DNA of 64,000 bases, from NCBI GenBank assembly GCA_022841665.1, contig JALHRB010000003.1:62001-126000 (forward strand), written 5' to 3'. Made by a program: the position numbers and the translations under genes. Shown one piece after another: positions 20,233 to 29,691 of this stretch (the stretch's first letter is position 1; every line of letters begins with the position of its first letter). Under the pieces are notes generated by a model. That model was not told where the DNA came from, did not search any database, and saw nothing but the letters and a program-made list of their open reading frames with translations. This DNA is from Pseudolabrys sp. (GTDB taxonomy: Bacteria > Pseudomonadota > Alphaproteobacteria > Rhizobiales > Xanthobacteraceae).

Positions 20233-20279
20233 GGCTCTGGATTCCGGGTTCGCGCCTTCGGCGCGCCCGGAATGACGGG
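20233..20279. repeat. Partial palindromic repeat (one end only)
   Basis: TGGATTCCGGGTTCGCGCC-TTCG-GCGCGCCCGGAATGAC resembles the right end of 33781-33886. It lies between coaE and dnaQ. Confidence 0.65.
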
Positions 20280-20288
20280 AAAAATAAC

Positions 20289-20978
20289 ATGCGCGAGATC
20301 GTCCTCGACACCGAAACCACCGGACTAGACCCCAACCAGGGCCACCGCCTGGTCGAGGTCGGCTGCGTCGAGCTGCTCAACCGCATCCCGACCGGCGCGA
20401 CTTTCCACGCCTATCTCAATCCCGAGCGCGACGTGCCGGCCGAAGCCTTCGCCATCCACGGCCTGTCGACCGAGTTCCTGCGCGGGCACAAGCGCTTCGC
20501 CGAGATCGTCGACGATTTTCTGGAGTTCATTGGGGACGCGCCGCTGGTCATCCACAACGCCAGTTTCGACCACGGCTTCCTCTGCGCCGAGCTCAAGCGC
20601 GTGGAGCGCGCGCTGATCCAGCGCGAGCGGCTGGTCGATACCTTGATGCTGGCGCGGCGCAAGCATTCGGCCGGGCCCTACAATCTCGATGCGATGTGCG
20701 TGCGCTACGGCATCGACAATTCGCGCCGCACCAAGCACGGCGCGCTGCTCGACGCGGAAATTCTGGCCGAGGTCTATCTCGAGCTTGTCGGCGGCCGTCA
20801 GGCGCAGCTCGGCCTGGCCGACAGCGGCGACCGCCGCGTAAACGGCGCCACCGGCGCCATCATCGTGCGCGAGCGCCCATCGCCCCTGGCGCCGCGCATC
20901 GGCGACGCCGAACGCGCCGCGCACCGCGAGTTCGTCGCGAGCCTCGGCGAGAACGCGATCTGGCGGAATTATCTGTAG
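20289..20978 (+). CDS. dnaQ: DNA polymerase III epsilon subunit (proofreading exonuclease)
   Basis: 229 residues. DEDDh 3'-5' exonuclease of the replicative polymerase. Exo I DTETTG (D7, E9), Exo II HNASFD (D94), Exo III H140 and D145 in KHGALLDAE are all intact. The C-terminal ~50 residues after the nuclease domain would bind the polymerase alpha subunit; beyond LGLADSG the sequence is less conserved. It converges with the chemoreceptor gene, 24 bases away. Confidence 0.95.
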   Translation: MREIVLDTETTGLDPNQGHRLVEVGCVELLNRIPTGATFHAYLNPERDVPAEAFAIHGLSTEFLRGHKRFAEIVDDFLEFIGDAPLVIHNASFDHGFLCAELKRVERALIQRERLVDTLMLARRKHSAGPYNLDAMCVRYGIDNSRRTKHGALLDAEILAEVYLELVGGRQAQLGLADSGDRRVNGATGAIIVRERPSPLAPRIGDAERAAHREFVASLGENAIWRNYL

Positions 20979-21002
20979 CGACACGCGCGAATCGCCGCCG
21001 GC

Positions 21003-22463
21003 TTACGCCGAAATGCGGTGAATCTCCTGGGTCAATTGACTGACCCGTTCCCTGATCCGCTTGGTCTGGTCGGTCACGCCGTTGGCGGCGCCGGTGAGCT
21101 TCATCGCCGACTGCGATGCCAGATTGGCCACGCTTTCGATCTGCGCGATTGCGTCGCCCACCTGCCCGACGCTACCGGAGGCGGAGTTCACGTTGACGGC
21201 AATTTTGCGCGCGGCATCGGCCTGCTGTTCCACCGCTTCGGCAATGCGGGCCGAAAAGGCATCCAGTTCTCGGATGATCCCCGAGATCGTCTGAATTGCG
21301 TCGACGGAGCGGGTGGTCGCGGATTGCATTGCGCCGATACGCGCGCCGATTTCCTGCGTTGCCTTCGCAGTCTGACCGGCAAGCTGTTTGACTTCCTGCG
21401 CCACCACGGCGAATCCACGTCCGGATTCGCCGGCACGCGCCGCCTCGATGGTGGCGTTGAGCGCCAGCAGATTTGTCTGGGCGGCGATGGCGCTGATGAG
21501 TCCGGTGACTTGCCCGATCTCCGCCGCAACCGCCGCCAGCTCGTCAATGGTGGCGCTGGTGCGCGCGGCCTCGCTGACAGCACTGGCGGCGAGCTGGGAG
21601 GAACGCGCCGCGCTCGCGCCGACATCGGCGATGGTCGTCGCCATTTCTTCGCCGGCCGCGGCGGCCGTTTCGACTTTTTCGGCCGTTTCGGCCGACGCGG
21701 CCGACGCGGTAGCCGACTGGGCATTGGCGTGCGCGGCGGTCTGATTGAGGGTCTGGGCGTCGGACTGGAGCGTCTGGGCGGCCGCATAGAGGATTTCGGT
21801 GGCCTCGGCGATCTCGCGCTGGAAGCGGTCGAGGAGGGTGCTCGTGCCGTCGGCCCGCGCCGTCGTCGCCGAGAGTTCCTGTTCGCGCAGAACAGCGGCT
21901 TCCTCGAGCTGTGCGGCTGCGGACGCCGCCTTTCGATGGGCTTCCTGTGCTTCGGCGAAGGCAGCGCGAATTGTGTGGCCGATCCCGATCAACATCGCGG
22001 ACTCGACCACGACGACGATGGCGTGGACCAGCACGCGCATGAGATTCGTCCCGCCGGCGTAAAGCGCCGCCGGCAGAAACATGTTCAGGCTGAGGTGATG
22101 CGCCGCGATAAGCGCAGCCGCGATGACGATAATGCGCCATTCGCAGAAGCCGGACAGCATCGCCAGCACGGCAAAATAGTAGAAATGCATCTCGACCTGC
22201 CACGGATGGCCGTCGAAGTTGAAAACAAGCAGTGACGTTTGCCCGACCAGAGCCACGACGAGCGACAAGCCGATCACGAAAATCGGCCGCCGCATCCGCA
22301 GCGCCCATAGCGGTGCAAGCGCGAGGGCGCTTGCGATAAGCGTGGTGGACCACACCGGCCGGTCCAGCGCCGCGGCGATCGCGGCCAAGATGGGAATGTG
22401 AACGACGGCGAGATAGGTCAGCGCGCGCGCGACGGATCGCTGAAAGGCTTCGAGACTGGTCAT
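21003..22463 (-). CDS. Methyl-accepting chemotaxis protein with polytopic N-terminal sensor
   Basis: 486 residues. About six transmembrane helices occupy residues 1-170, including a His-rich stretch ([20 protein letters not shown] and [13 protein letters not shown]), and there is no periplasmic ligand domain or HAMP. A long coiled coil leads to the signalling tip [20 protein letters not shown]. The histidines within the membrane region suggest redox, pH or metal sensing, which is inference. Its start overlaps the end of the upstream small gene by four bases (ATGA), so they are translated together. No other che genes are in the window. Confidence 0.92.
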   Translation of the reverse strand: MTSLEAFQRSVARALTYLAVVHIPILAAIAAALDRPVWSTTLIASALALAPLWALRMRRPIFVIGLSLVVALVGQTSLLVFNFDGHPWQVEMHFYYFAVLAMLSGFCEWRIIVIAAALIAAHHLSLNMFLPAALYAGGTNLMRVLVHAIVVVVESAMLIGIGHTIRAAFAEAQEAHRKAASAAAQLEEAAVLREQELSATTARADGTSTLLDRFQREIAEATEILYAAAQTLQSDAQTLNQTAAHANAQSATASAASAETAEKVETAAAAGEEMATTIADVGASAARSSQLAASAVSEAARTSATIDELAAVAAEIGQVTGLISAIAAQTNLLALNATIEAARAGESGRGFAVVAQEVKQLAGQTAKATQEIGARIGAMQSATTRSVDAIQTISGIIRELDAFSARIAEAVEQQADAARKIAVNVNSASGSVGQVGDAIAQIESVANLASQSAMKLTGAANGVTDQTKRIRERVSQLTQEIHRISA

Positions 22464-22804
22464 GGCTGCCCCGACAGGGCAGCCGAACAGCCGGCAAGCG
22501 CTTTCGGATCGATGACGAGCCAGGCGCCGCCGGCAAATGCCCGGTCCGCATAGTGCGGGTCATCGGGCATGACGACCGCAATGAAAGGCAAGCCGCCGAA
22601 GCGCACGAAGCGGCTTCCCGCGCTGGCCGCGCGCATGAGAGTCCGGTCTGCCGCTGTCCAGGGGGCGAAGATGACCGCCACACCCTGGCTTGGGTCGCGC
22701 GGGGTCAGGCCTGTGCGCGCGGCGCCGTAAAGGGCGCCGAGCGAAAGGCACGCCAACAGGCCGAAATCCAGAATCCTGCGGAAAAGTCCGTCAGCGACGT
22801 ACAA
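22460..22804 (-). CDS. Small protein coupled to the chemoreceptor, function unknown
   Basis: Up to 114 residues. One hydrophobic segment near the N-terminus ([16 protein letters not shown]), then a soluble domain with [19 protein letters not shown] and [19 protein letters not shown], suggesting a membrane-anchored or exported domain. The first start codon is TTG at 22804, which overlaps the T-run of the secB terminator, so the true start may be further in. Stop and the chemoreceptor ATG overlap by four bases, implying a joint role. No family recognised. Confidence 0.6.
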   Translation of the reverse strand: MYVADGLFRRILDFGLLACLSLGALYGAARTGLTPRDPSQGVAVIFAPWTAADRTLMRAASAGSRFVRFGGLPFIAVVMPDDPHYADRAFAGGAWLVIDPKALAGCSAALSGQP

Positions 22805-22860
22805 AAATTCCCCGTTGTTCGCGCGGTATCTAACTAAATACCGCTACGGTAGTTAACGGG
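22803..22860 (-). terminator. Nested-dyad terminator downstream of secB
   Basis: Read on the minus strand: CCCGTT ... GCGGTAT, 8-base loop, ATACCGC ... AACGGG, then GAATTTTTG. Inner stem 22823-22829/22838-22844, outer stem 22811-22816/22855-22860, T-run at 22807-22803. It fits an intrinsic terminator for secB; because the next gene starts at once, it could also act as an attenuator. Confidence 0.6.
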
Positions 22861-22913
22861 CGCTTTCCAAATGCCAGCCTCGCCGGGCACTGTTTCGGGG
22901 GATCGGTATCAGG

Positions 22914-23384
22914 CTACGCCTGCTCTTGCGGCGGCATCTGCGCCATGCGCTGGCGGTAGAGGCTGACGAAGTCCACCGGATCGAGCAGCAGCGGCGGGAA
23001 GCCGCCGTTGCGCACGGTCGTGGCAATGATCTCGCGCGCGAACGGGAACAAGAGGCGCGGGCATTCGATCATCACGACCGCGTTCAGGCTTTCCTGCGGC
23101 ACGTTGCGGATGCGGAAGACGCCGGCGAATTCCAGGTCGAAGCCGAACAGGAGCTTGTCGCCGCTCTCGGCTTTGCCTTCGAGCTTGAGCACGACCTCGA
23201 TGTCGGTGTCCGACAGAGGATTGGCGCCGACATTGATCTGAATGCCGATCTGCGGCTGCTGCCCGGGAGCCAACGACTGCGGCGCATTCGGATTTTCGAA
23301 GGAGAGATCCTTGATGTACTGGCCCACCACGCTGAGCTGCGGTTGCATCTCTTCTTCGGAGGGGCCGCCATTGGTCGTCGTCAT
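22914..23384 (-). CDS. secB: Protein-export chaperone SecB
   Basis: 156 residues. SecB keeps precursors unfolded and passes them to SecA. Typical segments: [17 protein letters not shown] near residue 22, [55 protein letters not shown]. The C-terminus MPPQEQA is short and Gln-rich. The position near dnaQ, fxsA and timA is conserved in the order. A terminator follows. Confidence 0.96.
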   Translation of the reverse strand: MTTTNGGPSEEEMQPQLSVVGQYIKDLSFENPNAPQSLAPGQQPQIGIQINVGANPLSDTDIEVVLKLEGKAESGDKLLFGFDLEFAGVFRIRNVPQESLNAVVMIECPRLLFPFAREIIATTVRNGGFPPLLLDPVDFVSLYRQRMAQMPPQEQA

Positions 23385-23553
23385 AAGAACTCCTTCCGCG
23401 GTCCGGCGCCGCGCGGCGGTTGGCTAACATAGCGGTCCGGGCCGAACAAGGACGCGGGCAACAGCCCAACCGGTTCCAGTTAATCGTGGCCACGCATTCG
23501 TGATCGGGCGCCGAGCGGCAAAATGCGCGCGCCGCGACAAGCGGCGGCGCGGT

Positions 23554-24015
23554 TCAGCCCCGGTCCTCGTCGCGGCGTCGATCCGGCAGTGTCGGGTCGG
23601 GAATGTGGCGCCACTGCTCGGGCTCGAGATCGACCACGCCGTCGGCGCGCGCCGGCGGTCCGGACCGGCGGAAGAGGTCGAGGATCATGCGCCGCAAGGG
23701 CGCGATGAGCAGCAAGAGCGCCACGAAATCGGTTATAAAGCCCGGAATTAGCAGCAGAATCCCGGCCAGAAGGATGGCGCCGCCGGTGCCGTCCGCCTGC
23801 AGGGAGGTAAAGCTGCCCTGCTGCATGGCGACGCGCATGCGTGAAATGTGGCTACCGCCGGCATGGCGCAGCAGCAGCATGCCGGCGACCGAGCTCAGCA
23901 GCACCAACCCGAAGGCCCAGGCGAAGCCGATGCTCGCGGCCACGGCAATAAAGGCCGCCAGCTCGGACAAAGGCAGCGTCAGAAGCCCCAGCAACAGCCA
24001 TTTTGCCACATTCAT
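23554..24015 (-). CDS. FxsA family membrane protein
   Basis: 153 residues. Opens with KWLLLGLLTLPLSELAAFIAV; further hydrophobic segments around FGLVLLSSVAGMLLLR and GAILLAGILLLIPGFITDFVALLLLI give three to four helices, with the GGILLLIPGFITD-like FxsA motif. FxsA in E. coli eases phage T7 exclusion by the F plasmid; the native function is unknown. The start at 24015 gives the usual N-terminus. It is divergent from timA, 210 bases away. Confidence 0.88.
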   Translation of the reverse strand: MNVAKWLLLGLLTLPLSELAAFIAVAASIGFAWAFGLVLLSSVAGMLLLRHAGGSHISRMRVAMQQGSFTSLQADGTGGAILLAGILLLIPGFITDFVALLLLIAPLRRMILDLFRRSGPPARADGVVDLEPEQWRHIPDPTLPDRRRDEDRG

Positions 24016-24225
24016 GGGTGCTATCTCATTCCGCAAGCGATGTTGGCGCAAGCGTCCCAATCGTCTAAGGTTTGCGTCTGCGGCACTTGCGCCGGTCGCG
24101 GCGCGACGCCTATGGATCGGCGCGGCCAACCGCATAGATAATAGATATACGTGGCGGCCCCTGTCGCCACGCCCGTCCAGGCGCCCGGGCTAAACTGGCC
24201 GGAACGCCGCACGGCAGCCGAAAGC

Positions 24226-24942
24226 ATGCGAGACGTGTTCGACATCTACACCATCATTTTCCTGGCGCTCGCAGTGTTCATTTTCCTGCGTTTGCGCAGC
24301 GTGCTCGGCCAGCGCACCGGGCGCGAGCGGCCGCCTTACGATCCCTATTCCGCGCGCGAGCCGGTGCGGCCGGCACCGGAAAAAGTGGTCGCTTTGCCGA
24401 ACCGCAATGCCGAAGCCGCGGCGCCGAAGACGCCGGCGGAGCCTGCGGAAGCCACTCCGCGCTGGAGCGGCATCGCGGAGCCGGGCACGGCCTTGGCCAA
24501 CGGGCTCGACGCCGTGGCGGCCGCCGATGCGAGCTTTGATGCCACGCAGTTTCTCACCGGCGCGCGCGCGGCCTACGAGATGATCGTCAACGCCTTCGCC
24601 GAAGGCGACCGGCGCACGTTGAAGAACCTGCTGTCGCGCGAGGTCTACGAGGGCTTCGAAAGCGCCATCAGCGGCCGCGAAAAGCGCGGCGAGACGATGG
24701 AAAGCCGCTTCGTGTCGATCGACAACGCCGAGATCACCGGCGCCGAGGTGCGCGGCCGCAGCGCGCAGGTGACCGTGCGTTTCCAGTCCAAGCTGGTGTC
24801 GGCGACGCGCGACAAGAACGGCAACGTGATCGACGGCAGCGCCGACAAGGTGACCGACGTCACCGACGTCTGGACCTTCGCGCGCGACGTCTCCTCGCGC
24901 GATCCGAACTGGAAGCTGGTCGCCACCGAAGCCGGGCAATAG
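24226..24942 (+). CDS. Tim44/TimA-family membrane-anchored protein
   Basis: 238 residues. N-terminal anchor (IYTIIFLALAVFIFLRLRSVLG), a proline/alanine-rich linker, and a C-terminal Tim44-like domain from about residue 100 (FLTGARAAYEMIVNAFAEGDRRTLKNLLSREVYEGF ... VTDVWTFARDV). Bacterial members are related to mitochondrial Tim44, but their role is not settled; membrane association is expected. Stop and the mltA start are three bases apart, so the two are probably co-expressed; smr follows. Confidence 0.9.
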   Translation: MRDVFDIYTIIFLALAVFIFLRLRSVLGQRTGRERPPYDPYSAREPVRPAPEKVVALPNRNAEAAAPKTPAEPAEATPRWSGIAEPGTALANGLDAVAAADASFDATQFLTGARAAYEMIVNAFAEGDRRTLKNLLSREVYEGFESAISGREKRGETMESRFVSIDNAEITGAEVRGRSAQVTVRFQSKLVSATRDKNGNVIDGSADKVTDVTDVWTFARDVSSRDPNWKLVATEAGQ

Positions 24943-24945
24943 CGC

Positions 24946-26181
24946 ATGCCGGGGGGCCGCGCCGCACTTTCCTTGAGCGTTGCGATCGGCCTGACGGCTG
25001 CCCTGACTGCCCCGGCGCTCGCGCGCGAGCTGCCGGCCGCGCTGAAGAAGGCGCAGGTCGACACGCTGTCCTTTGACGCGCTGGCCGGCTGGGAAGACGA
25101 CGACCACGCCGAAGCCTACGGCGCCTTCCGGATCAGTTGCCGCGCCATCCTCAACGGCACCAAGGCCATGCGCAAGGCGCGCCCGGTCTACGGCGGGCTG
25201 TTCGAAGCCTGCAAGCGCGCCAAGGCCGCGGGGTCGCTCGATCGCGAAGAGGCGCGCGCATTCTTTGAAGAGAATTTCACCCCGGTGCGCTTGTCGCAGC
25301 CGGGCCAGGGCGGTCAGGGTTTCTACACAGGCTACTATGAGACCGAGGTGCACGGCTCGCGCGTCCAGACCGAGGAATTCAATGTCCCGATCTATACGGC
25401 GCCGTCGGCGACCGTGAAGAAGAAGCAGAGCAAGGTCTTCGCCCATCTCGACCGCACCGCCATCGAGGAAGGCGCGCTCAAGGGCAAGGGGCTGGAAATC
25501 TGCTGGGTGAAGAACCCGGTCGACGCATTCTTTGCGCAGATCCAGGGCTCCACGCGGGTCAAGCTCGACGACGGCGAATTGCTGCGGCTCAACTACATCG
25601 CCAGCAACGGCCAGCCCTACACGCCGGTCGGCAGGTTCCTCATCGACCGCGGCATCATCGCCAAGGAAGACATGTCGATGGACCGCATCCGCGAATGGAT
25701 GGAGGCCAATCCGGAAGAGGGCAAGGAACTGCGGCGCAAGAACCGCTCGTTCGTGTTCTTCGCCGAGACCGCGCTCAAGGCGCATGAGGAATGCATCGGT
25801 GCGCAGGGCGTGCCGCTGACGCCGCTGCGCTCGCTGGCGGTGGACAAGAAGATGCACGTCTACGGCACGCCGATCTGGATCGACGCCGACCTGCCGATCC
25901 TCTCCGAGAAGCCCGACACCACGTTCCGCCGCCTGCTGATCGCGCAGGACACCGGCTCGGCCATCGTCGGGCCGGCGCGCGCGGACATCTATTTCGGCTC
26001 CGGCGAGTCGCTCGGCAGCATCGCCGGTCGCATCAAGCAATTCGGCAGCTTCGTCATGCTGGCGCCGAAGTCGCTGGCGGTGAAGGGCACCACGCCGGCC
26101 AATGTGCCGCTGCCGCGCGCGCGGCCGAAGGAGATCATCGCCGAAGCTGCCGGCGCGCTCGCCGTGAAGCAGCATCCCTGA
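24946..26181 (+). CDS. mltA: Membrane-bound lytic murein transglycosylase A
   Basis: 411 residues with a cleavable-looking signal (LSLSVAIGLTAALTAPALA, cut after residue 27) and no lipobox, so probably periplasmic rather than a lipoprotein. MltA domain: FYTGYYETEVHGSR, then the C-terminal 3D domain with the catalytic aspartates in AQDTGSAIVGPARADIYFG. It cleaves glycan strands to 1,6-anhydromuropeptides. It sits in a tight run timA-mltA-smr on the plus strand. Confidence 0.94.
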   Translation: MPGGRAALSLSVAIGLTAALTAPALARELPAALKKAQVDTLSFDALAGWEDDDHAEAYGAFRISCRAILNGTKAMRKARPVYGGLFEACKRAKAAGSLDREEARAFFEENFTPVRLSQPGQGGQGFYTGYYETEVHGSRVQTEEFNVPIYTAPSATVKKKQSKVFAHLDRTAIEEGALKGKGLEICWVKNPVDAFFAQIQGSTRVKLDDGELLRLNYIASNGQPYTPVGRFLIDRGIIAKEDMSMDRIREWMEANPEEGKELRRKNRSFVFFAETALKAHEECIGAQGVPLTPLRSLAVDKKMHVYGTPIWIDADLPILSEKPDTTFRRLLIAQDTGSAIVGPARADIYFGSGESLGSIAGRIKQFGSFVMLAPKSLAVKGTTPANVPLPRARPKEIIAEAAGALAVKQHP

Positions 26182-26185
26182 CCGC

Positions 26186-26903
<718 letters not shown>

Positions 26904-26906
26904 GCG

Positions 26907-26933
26907 AAAGCCGCCACGCAATGCGGCGGCTTT
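26907..26933. terminator. Hairpin terminator after the smr unit
   Basis: Nine-base stem AAAGCCGCC (26907-26915) / GGCGGCTTT (26925-26933) with a nine-base loop, between convergent small genes. The A/T ends of the stem make it plausible for both directions. Confidence 0.65.
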
Positions 26934-26946
26934 GCGCGCATCGCGG

Positions 26947-27186
26947 TCACGCCGCCTTGCGGCGCATGCGTTTGACGGCAGGCGCCTTGACGTTGGCGAC
27001 CTGGGCGCCCGTGGCCATGGCGCGACCACGCCGGCCGTTTCGACGCAACTCCTCGCGCAATTGCGAGAGGCCGAGCCAAAGCGTGAGAAGGTGCCGGTCG
27101 ATGGCATCGTGCGGATCGTTCGCCGGCCAGCCGTCACCTTGCGCCCGCGTCGATGCCGCGGATCGCCTTCTGGACGCAGACTTCAT
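26947..27186 (-). CDS. Small basic protein with strong expression signals, function unknown
   Basis: 79 residues, rich in Arg and Ala. A central segment DRHLLTLWLGLSQLREELRRN could form an amphipathic helix; both ends are basic. GGGGGAGGAACAATC precedes the ATG at 27186, and a near-consensus promoter (27254-27281) lies 70 bases upstream, so it is probably a real, well-expressed gene. No family recognised; nucleic-acid or membrane binding are guesses from charge. It is downstream of, and codirectional with, the HTH-DCD fusion gene. Confidence 0.65.
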   Translation of the reverse strand: MKSASRRRSAASTRAQGDGWPANDPHDAIDRHLLTLWLGLSQLREELRRNGRRGRAMATGAQVANVKAPAVKRMRRKAA

Positions 27187-27253
27187 GATTGTTCCTCCCC
27201 CAAACGGAGTCCCGGCAAAAGACGCGCTTGCGTTGGCCGCCCCCGCAACCGGA

Positions 27254-27281
27254 AGGATACGCTCGCATAAGTTACTGTCAA
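27254..27281 (-). promoter_or_regulatory. Near-consensus promoter of the small basic gene
   Basis: On the minus strand TTGACA (27281-27276), 16-base spacer, TATCCT (27259-27254), preceded by a very AT-rich stretch (about 27282-27372) like an UP element. It is one of the few close matches to the sigma-70 consensus in the window. Confidence 0.65.
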
Positions 27282-27447
27282 AGAATTTTTATCGCAGTTT
27301 AGTCATAAGCGAACTCGACAGCGGCATAAATTATTGAAATAACGCTATTTAATCGGTTATCTTTGAAATATGATCGAGCGCATTCCCGCCAAAACTGGCC
27401 GGAATTCTCGCGCATTAGGCGAGTCGTCAAGCCGGAGCCTGCGTGCG

Positions 27448-28221
27448 TCATCTTGTCTTCGTCGACGCCGCTGCACGCGTCCCGTCAAAAACCGGCGTCG
27501 CGCTCAGCGGCATGATCTCGATGCTGATGACGGGATCCCCACCCCGCAATTCGACGTCGCGCGCGCCGGCGTTGAACAGGCAGAACTGCAAATTGCCTTT
27601 GTAGCCCGGATCGATCTGGAAACCGTGCGACGTCACGATGCCGAGCTTGGCGAGGCTCGCCCTGGCGCCGACGCGACCAATGTAGTCATTTGGGAACTCG
27701 AGCCGTTCCTTGGTGCAGACGTTGACGGCGCGTCCGCCCTTGAGCAGGAAGCGCGCGCCACGGCTGATGTCGACCTTGTCGCCGTCTGCGGTGATGACGA
27801 AATCGTCGAGCGTGAGGTCGAGCGAGGCGAGACGCACGTTGGCCTCGTCGAAGGGATCGATGCCGATGATGCCCTCCTTCACCGCGCGCACGATCTGATG
27901 ATTGACCAGCACGCCGACGCCGAGCGGCCGCAACTCGTCGCGCGCGCTTGCACGCTTTTGCTTCTTGCGCGGAAACGACGCGCGCAGCCAGTAGTCCGAG
28001 CTGTGGCCGGTGAGACGCCCGAGCCGGCTCGCCATGGCGCGCGAAATCGCCTGGCGCCCGTTGACGATATTGTTGATCGACTGGCGCGAGACTCCGGTGG
28101 CCTTGCTGACGGCGATCTGGTCGAGCCCCAGACGCTCAATCTCCGCCCGCAGATGTTCGCCAGGCTTCAGCTCGCCCGCGGCGAGATCGGCCGTCGCGTC
28201 GCTCCGGCGCTCCGCGGACAT
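27448..28221 (-). CDS. HigA-like HTH protein fused to a dCTP deaminase/dUTPase-type domain
   Basis: 257 residues. Residues 17-82 are an XRE/HigA-like helix-turn-helix (LKPGEHLRAEIERLGL, GVSRQSINNIVNGRQAIS, SDYWLR). A basic linker (about 83-98) leads to a DCD-type domain (about 100-245): IIGIDPFDEANVRLASLDLTL, then RASLAKLG (177-184) and IDPGYKG (193-199). Aligned by eye with E. coli Dcd, S111, R115 and E138 become A178, K182 and C204, while D128 is kept (D194). So deamination is unlikely, nucleotide binding possible. AGGAGG precedes the ATG at 28221. Dyads upstream suggest autoregulation. Function as a nucleotide-responsive repressor is inference. Confidence 0.85.
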   Translation of the reverse strand: MSAERRSDATADLAAGELKPGEHLRAEIERLGLDQIAVSKATGVSRQSINNIVNGRQAISRAMASRLGRLTGHSSDYWLRASFPRKKQKRASARDELRPLGVGVLVNHQIVRAVKEGIIGIDPFDEANVRLASLDLTLDDFVITADGDKVDISRGARFLLKGGRAVNVCTKERLEFPNDYIGRVGARASLAKLGIVTSHGFQIDPGYKGNLQFCLFNAGARDVELRGGDPVISIEIMPLSATPVFDGTRAAASTKTR

Positions 28222-28301
28222 GGACCACCTCCTCATGAAACATTTATTGCGGCCGCCGAAGCGTGTAAATCGCGGTCTGTCGTTATGGTTGTATAGCTGT
28301 C

Positions 28302-28333
28302 ACCAAAACGGCTTGGATACCAATGCCTTTGGT
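28302..28333. promoter_or_regulatory. Candidate operator 1 upstream of the HTH-DCD gene
   Basis: Nested dyads on one centre: ACCAAA (28302-28307) with TTTGGT (28328-28333), and TTGGATACCAA (28313-28323) in the middle. Located 81-112 bases before the start codon, in an AT-richer patch. Confidence 0.4.
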
Positions 28334-28339
28334 CAACTT

Positions 28340-28359
28340 TGGATAAACTAGTTAATCCA
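28340..28359. promoter_or_regulatory. Candidate operator 2 upstream of the HTH-DCD gene
   Basis: TGGATAAACTAGTTAATCCA: a 20-base inverted repeat with a single mismatched pair and the perfect core AACTAGTT. The size and symmetry suit a dimeric HTH repressor. Which gene it controls is inferred from position. Confidence 0.5.
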
Positions 28360-28509
28360 GATAGTTACCACGGGCGATCCGGCACAGGCGGGGGCGGATG
28401 CGGTCGCGGCTTGCGCGTCTTCGAGCCGAAAACCGCAAGCCCAACATATCACTGGTTGTAGTTGGGCGTTGCCGCCGGCGGCCCGATGCGGGGGCCAAGT
28501 CGGCCCTGA

Positions 28510-29691
28510 TCAAAACGGAATTTGCAGGCCGACGCGCGGGATCGCCGTCACCGCCCAGCCGCACGCCAAGTCACGCTTTTCGCTGCCGGTGTTCAGGAAA
28601 GGCGGCGCGCGATCGCCTTCACGCGCCTGCAACTGCGCCATCGCATGCATCAGCAAGATCATGCAGACGGCCGCGCTCGAGAACCATCGGGCGTAATCGA
28701 ACACGAAGATGAAGATCGCCAGATAGCCGATCGCGATGCCGATCAAGCCAATGGCGATCGTCCGGCGATGTGCGCGCGCGCCGATCCCCGCATAGAGCGC
28801 GCGCATGAAGCGGATGAGCGGCCAATGCAGCGCAATCAGCACGGCAAACACCGGCAGCCGCGGCAGGTTCTTGGGCAGCTGCGCCATCGTCTTCGCCAAC
28901 TCGTCGGCCGCGGAGGTGTACCAGATGGTGATGTTGACGTTGGGCAGCGGATCGAGCGCGCGCGTGTGCATGGCGTTGAGCAAGACGTCGGGCGGCACCG
29001 GCGCATTGCCGGACACGGTCGAGGCCAGCATCGCGACGCAGGGCGGCACCGCCGCAAGCGCGCTATAGACAAGTTCCGGCTTCGATATCGGGCGCAGACA
29101 GTGAAACCGGATCGCCGCGATGACGGCGATGGTCGGCAGGAAAAGCAGGAATTGCAGGTGATGGATCAGCACGAGCACCGTGCAGCCGGCGCTCACCATC
29201 AGCGGAAACAAACGGTTGGCCGGGATCAGCAGCACCACGACGGCGAACAGGCAGCCATAGATGTCGAAGAATCCGAAGGTGTGAAAATAGTTCTTGAAGA
29301 AGAACGGCGAGCCGAAGGCGAAAACGAACAGGGCCAGGCGGTCGCCGGCAAAGCCGAAAGTGCGTTTGAAGGCGAGAACGAACAGCGCCATGGTCAGCAG
29401 CCAGACCGACAGCGCCAGGATAAAGACGGTCGCGATGGCGAGCCTGTCGCCGAACAGCGCGAGAATGCTGCCGAGCAGCGCGCGCTTCATGAAACCGAAG
29501 TGGTAGGTCGCCAGCAGATAGGAATACTGGATGACCGGGTAATCGGCGTTGTACTTGTAGATAACCAACGCCGCCATCAGCGCGGCGTTGACCGCCAGCA
29601 TGATGAGCCACGGCTTGCGGTCGAACGTAGGCGCTACCGCGCCGGCGACGGCCTTCGGCGCTACCGATACGGAGTCTGTATGAGATGGCAT
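28510..29691 (-). CDS. Polytopic membrane protein, function unknown
   Basis: 393 residues with about nine or ten hydrophobic segments, starting at PWLIMLAVNAALMAALVIY. Between them lie a charged or aromatic stretch (NYFHTFGFFDIYGC) and a large loop around LLNAMHTRALDPLPNVNITIWYT. The overall look recalls glycosyltransferase-C or EpsG-like polytopic proteins, but no diagnostic motif is certain. It is downstream of hslU on the same strand. A hairpin abuts its start codon and contains its GAGG ribosome-binding site. Confidence 0.75.
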   Translation of the reverse strand: MPSHTDSVSVAPKAVAGAVAPTFDRKPWLIMLAVNAALMAALVIYKYNADYPVIQYSYLLATYHFGFMKRALLGSILALFGDRLAIATVFILALSVWLLTMALFVLAFKRTFGFAGDRLALFVFAFGSPFFFKNYFHTFGFFDIYGCLFAVVVLLIPANRLFPLMVSAGCTVLVLIHHLQFLLFLPTIAVIAAIRFHCLRPISKPELVYSALAAVPPCVAMLASTVSGNAPVPPDVLLNAMHTRALDPLPNVNITIWYTSAADELAKTMAQLPKNLPRLPVFAVLIALHWPLIRFMRALYAGIGARAHRRTIAIGLIGIAIGYLAIFIFVFDYARWFSSAAVCMILLMHAMAQLQAREGDRAPPFLNTGSEKRDLACGWAVTAIPRVGLQIPF

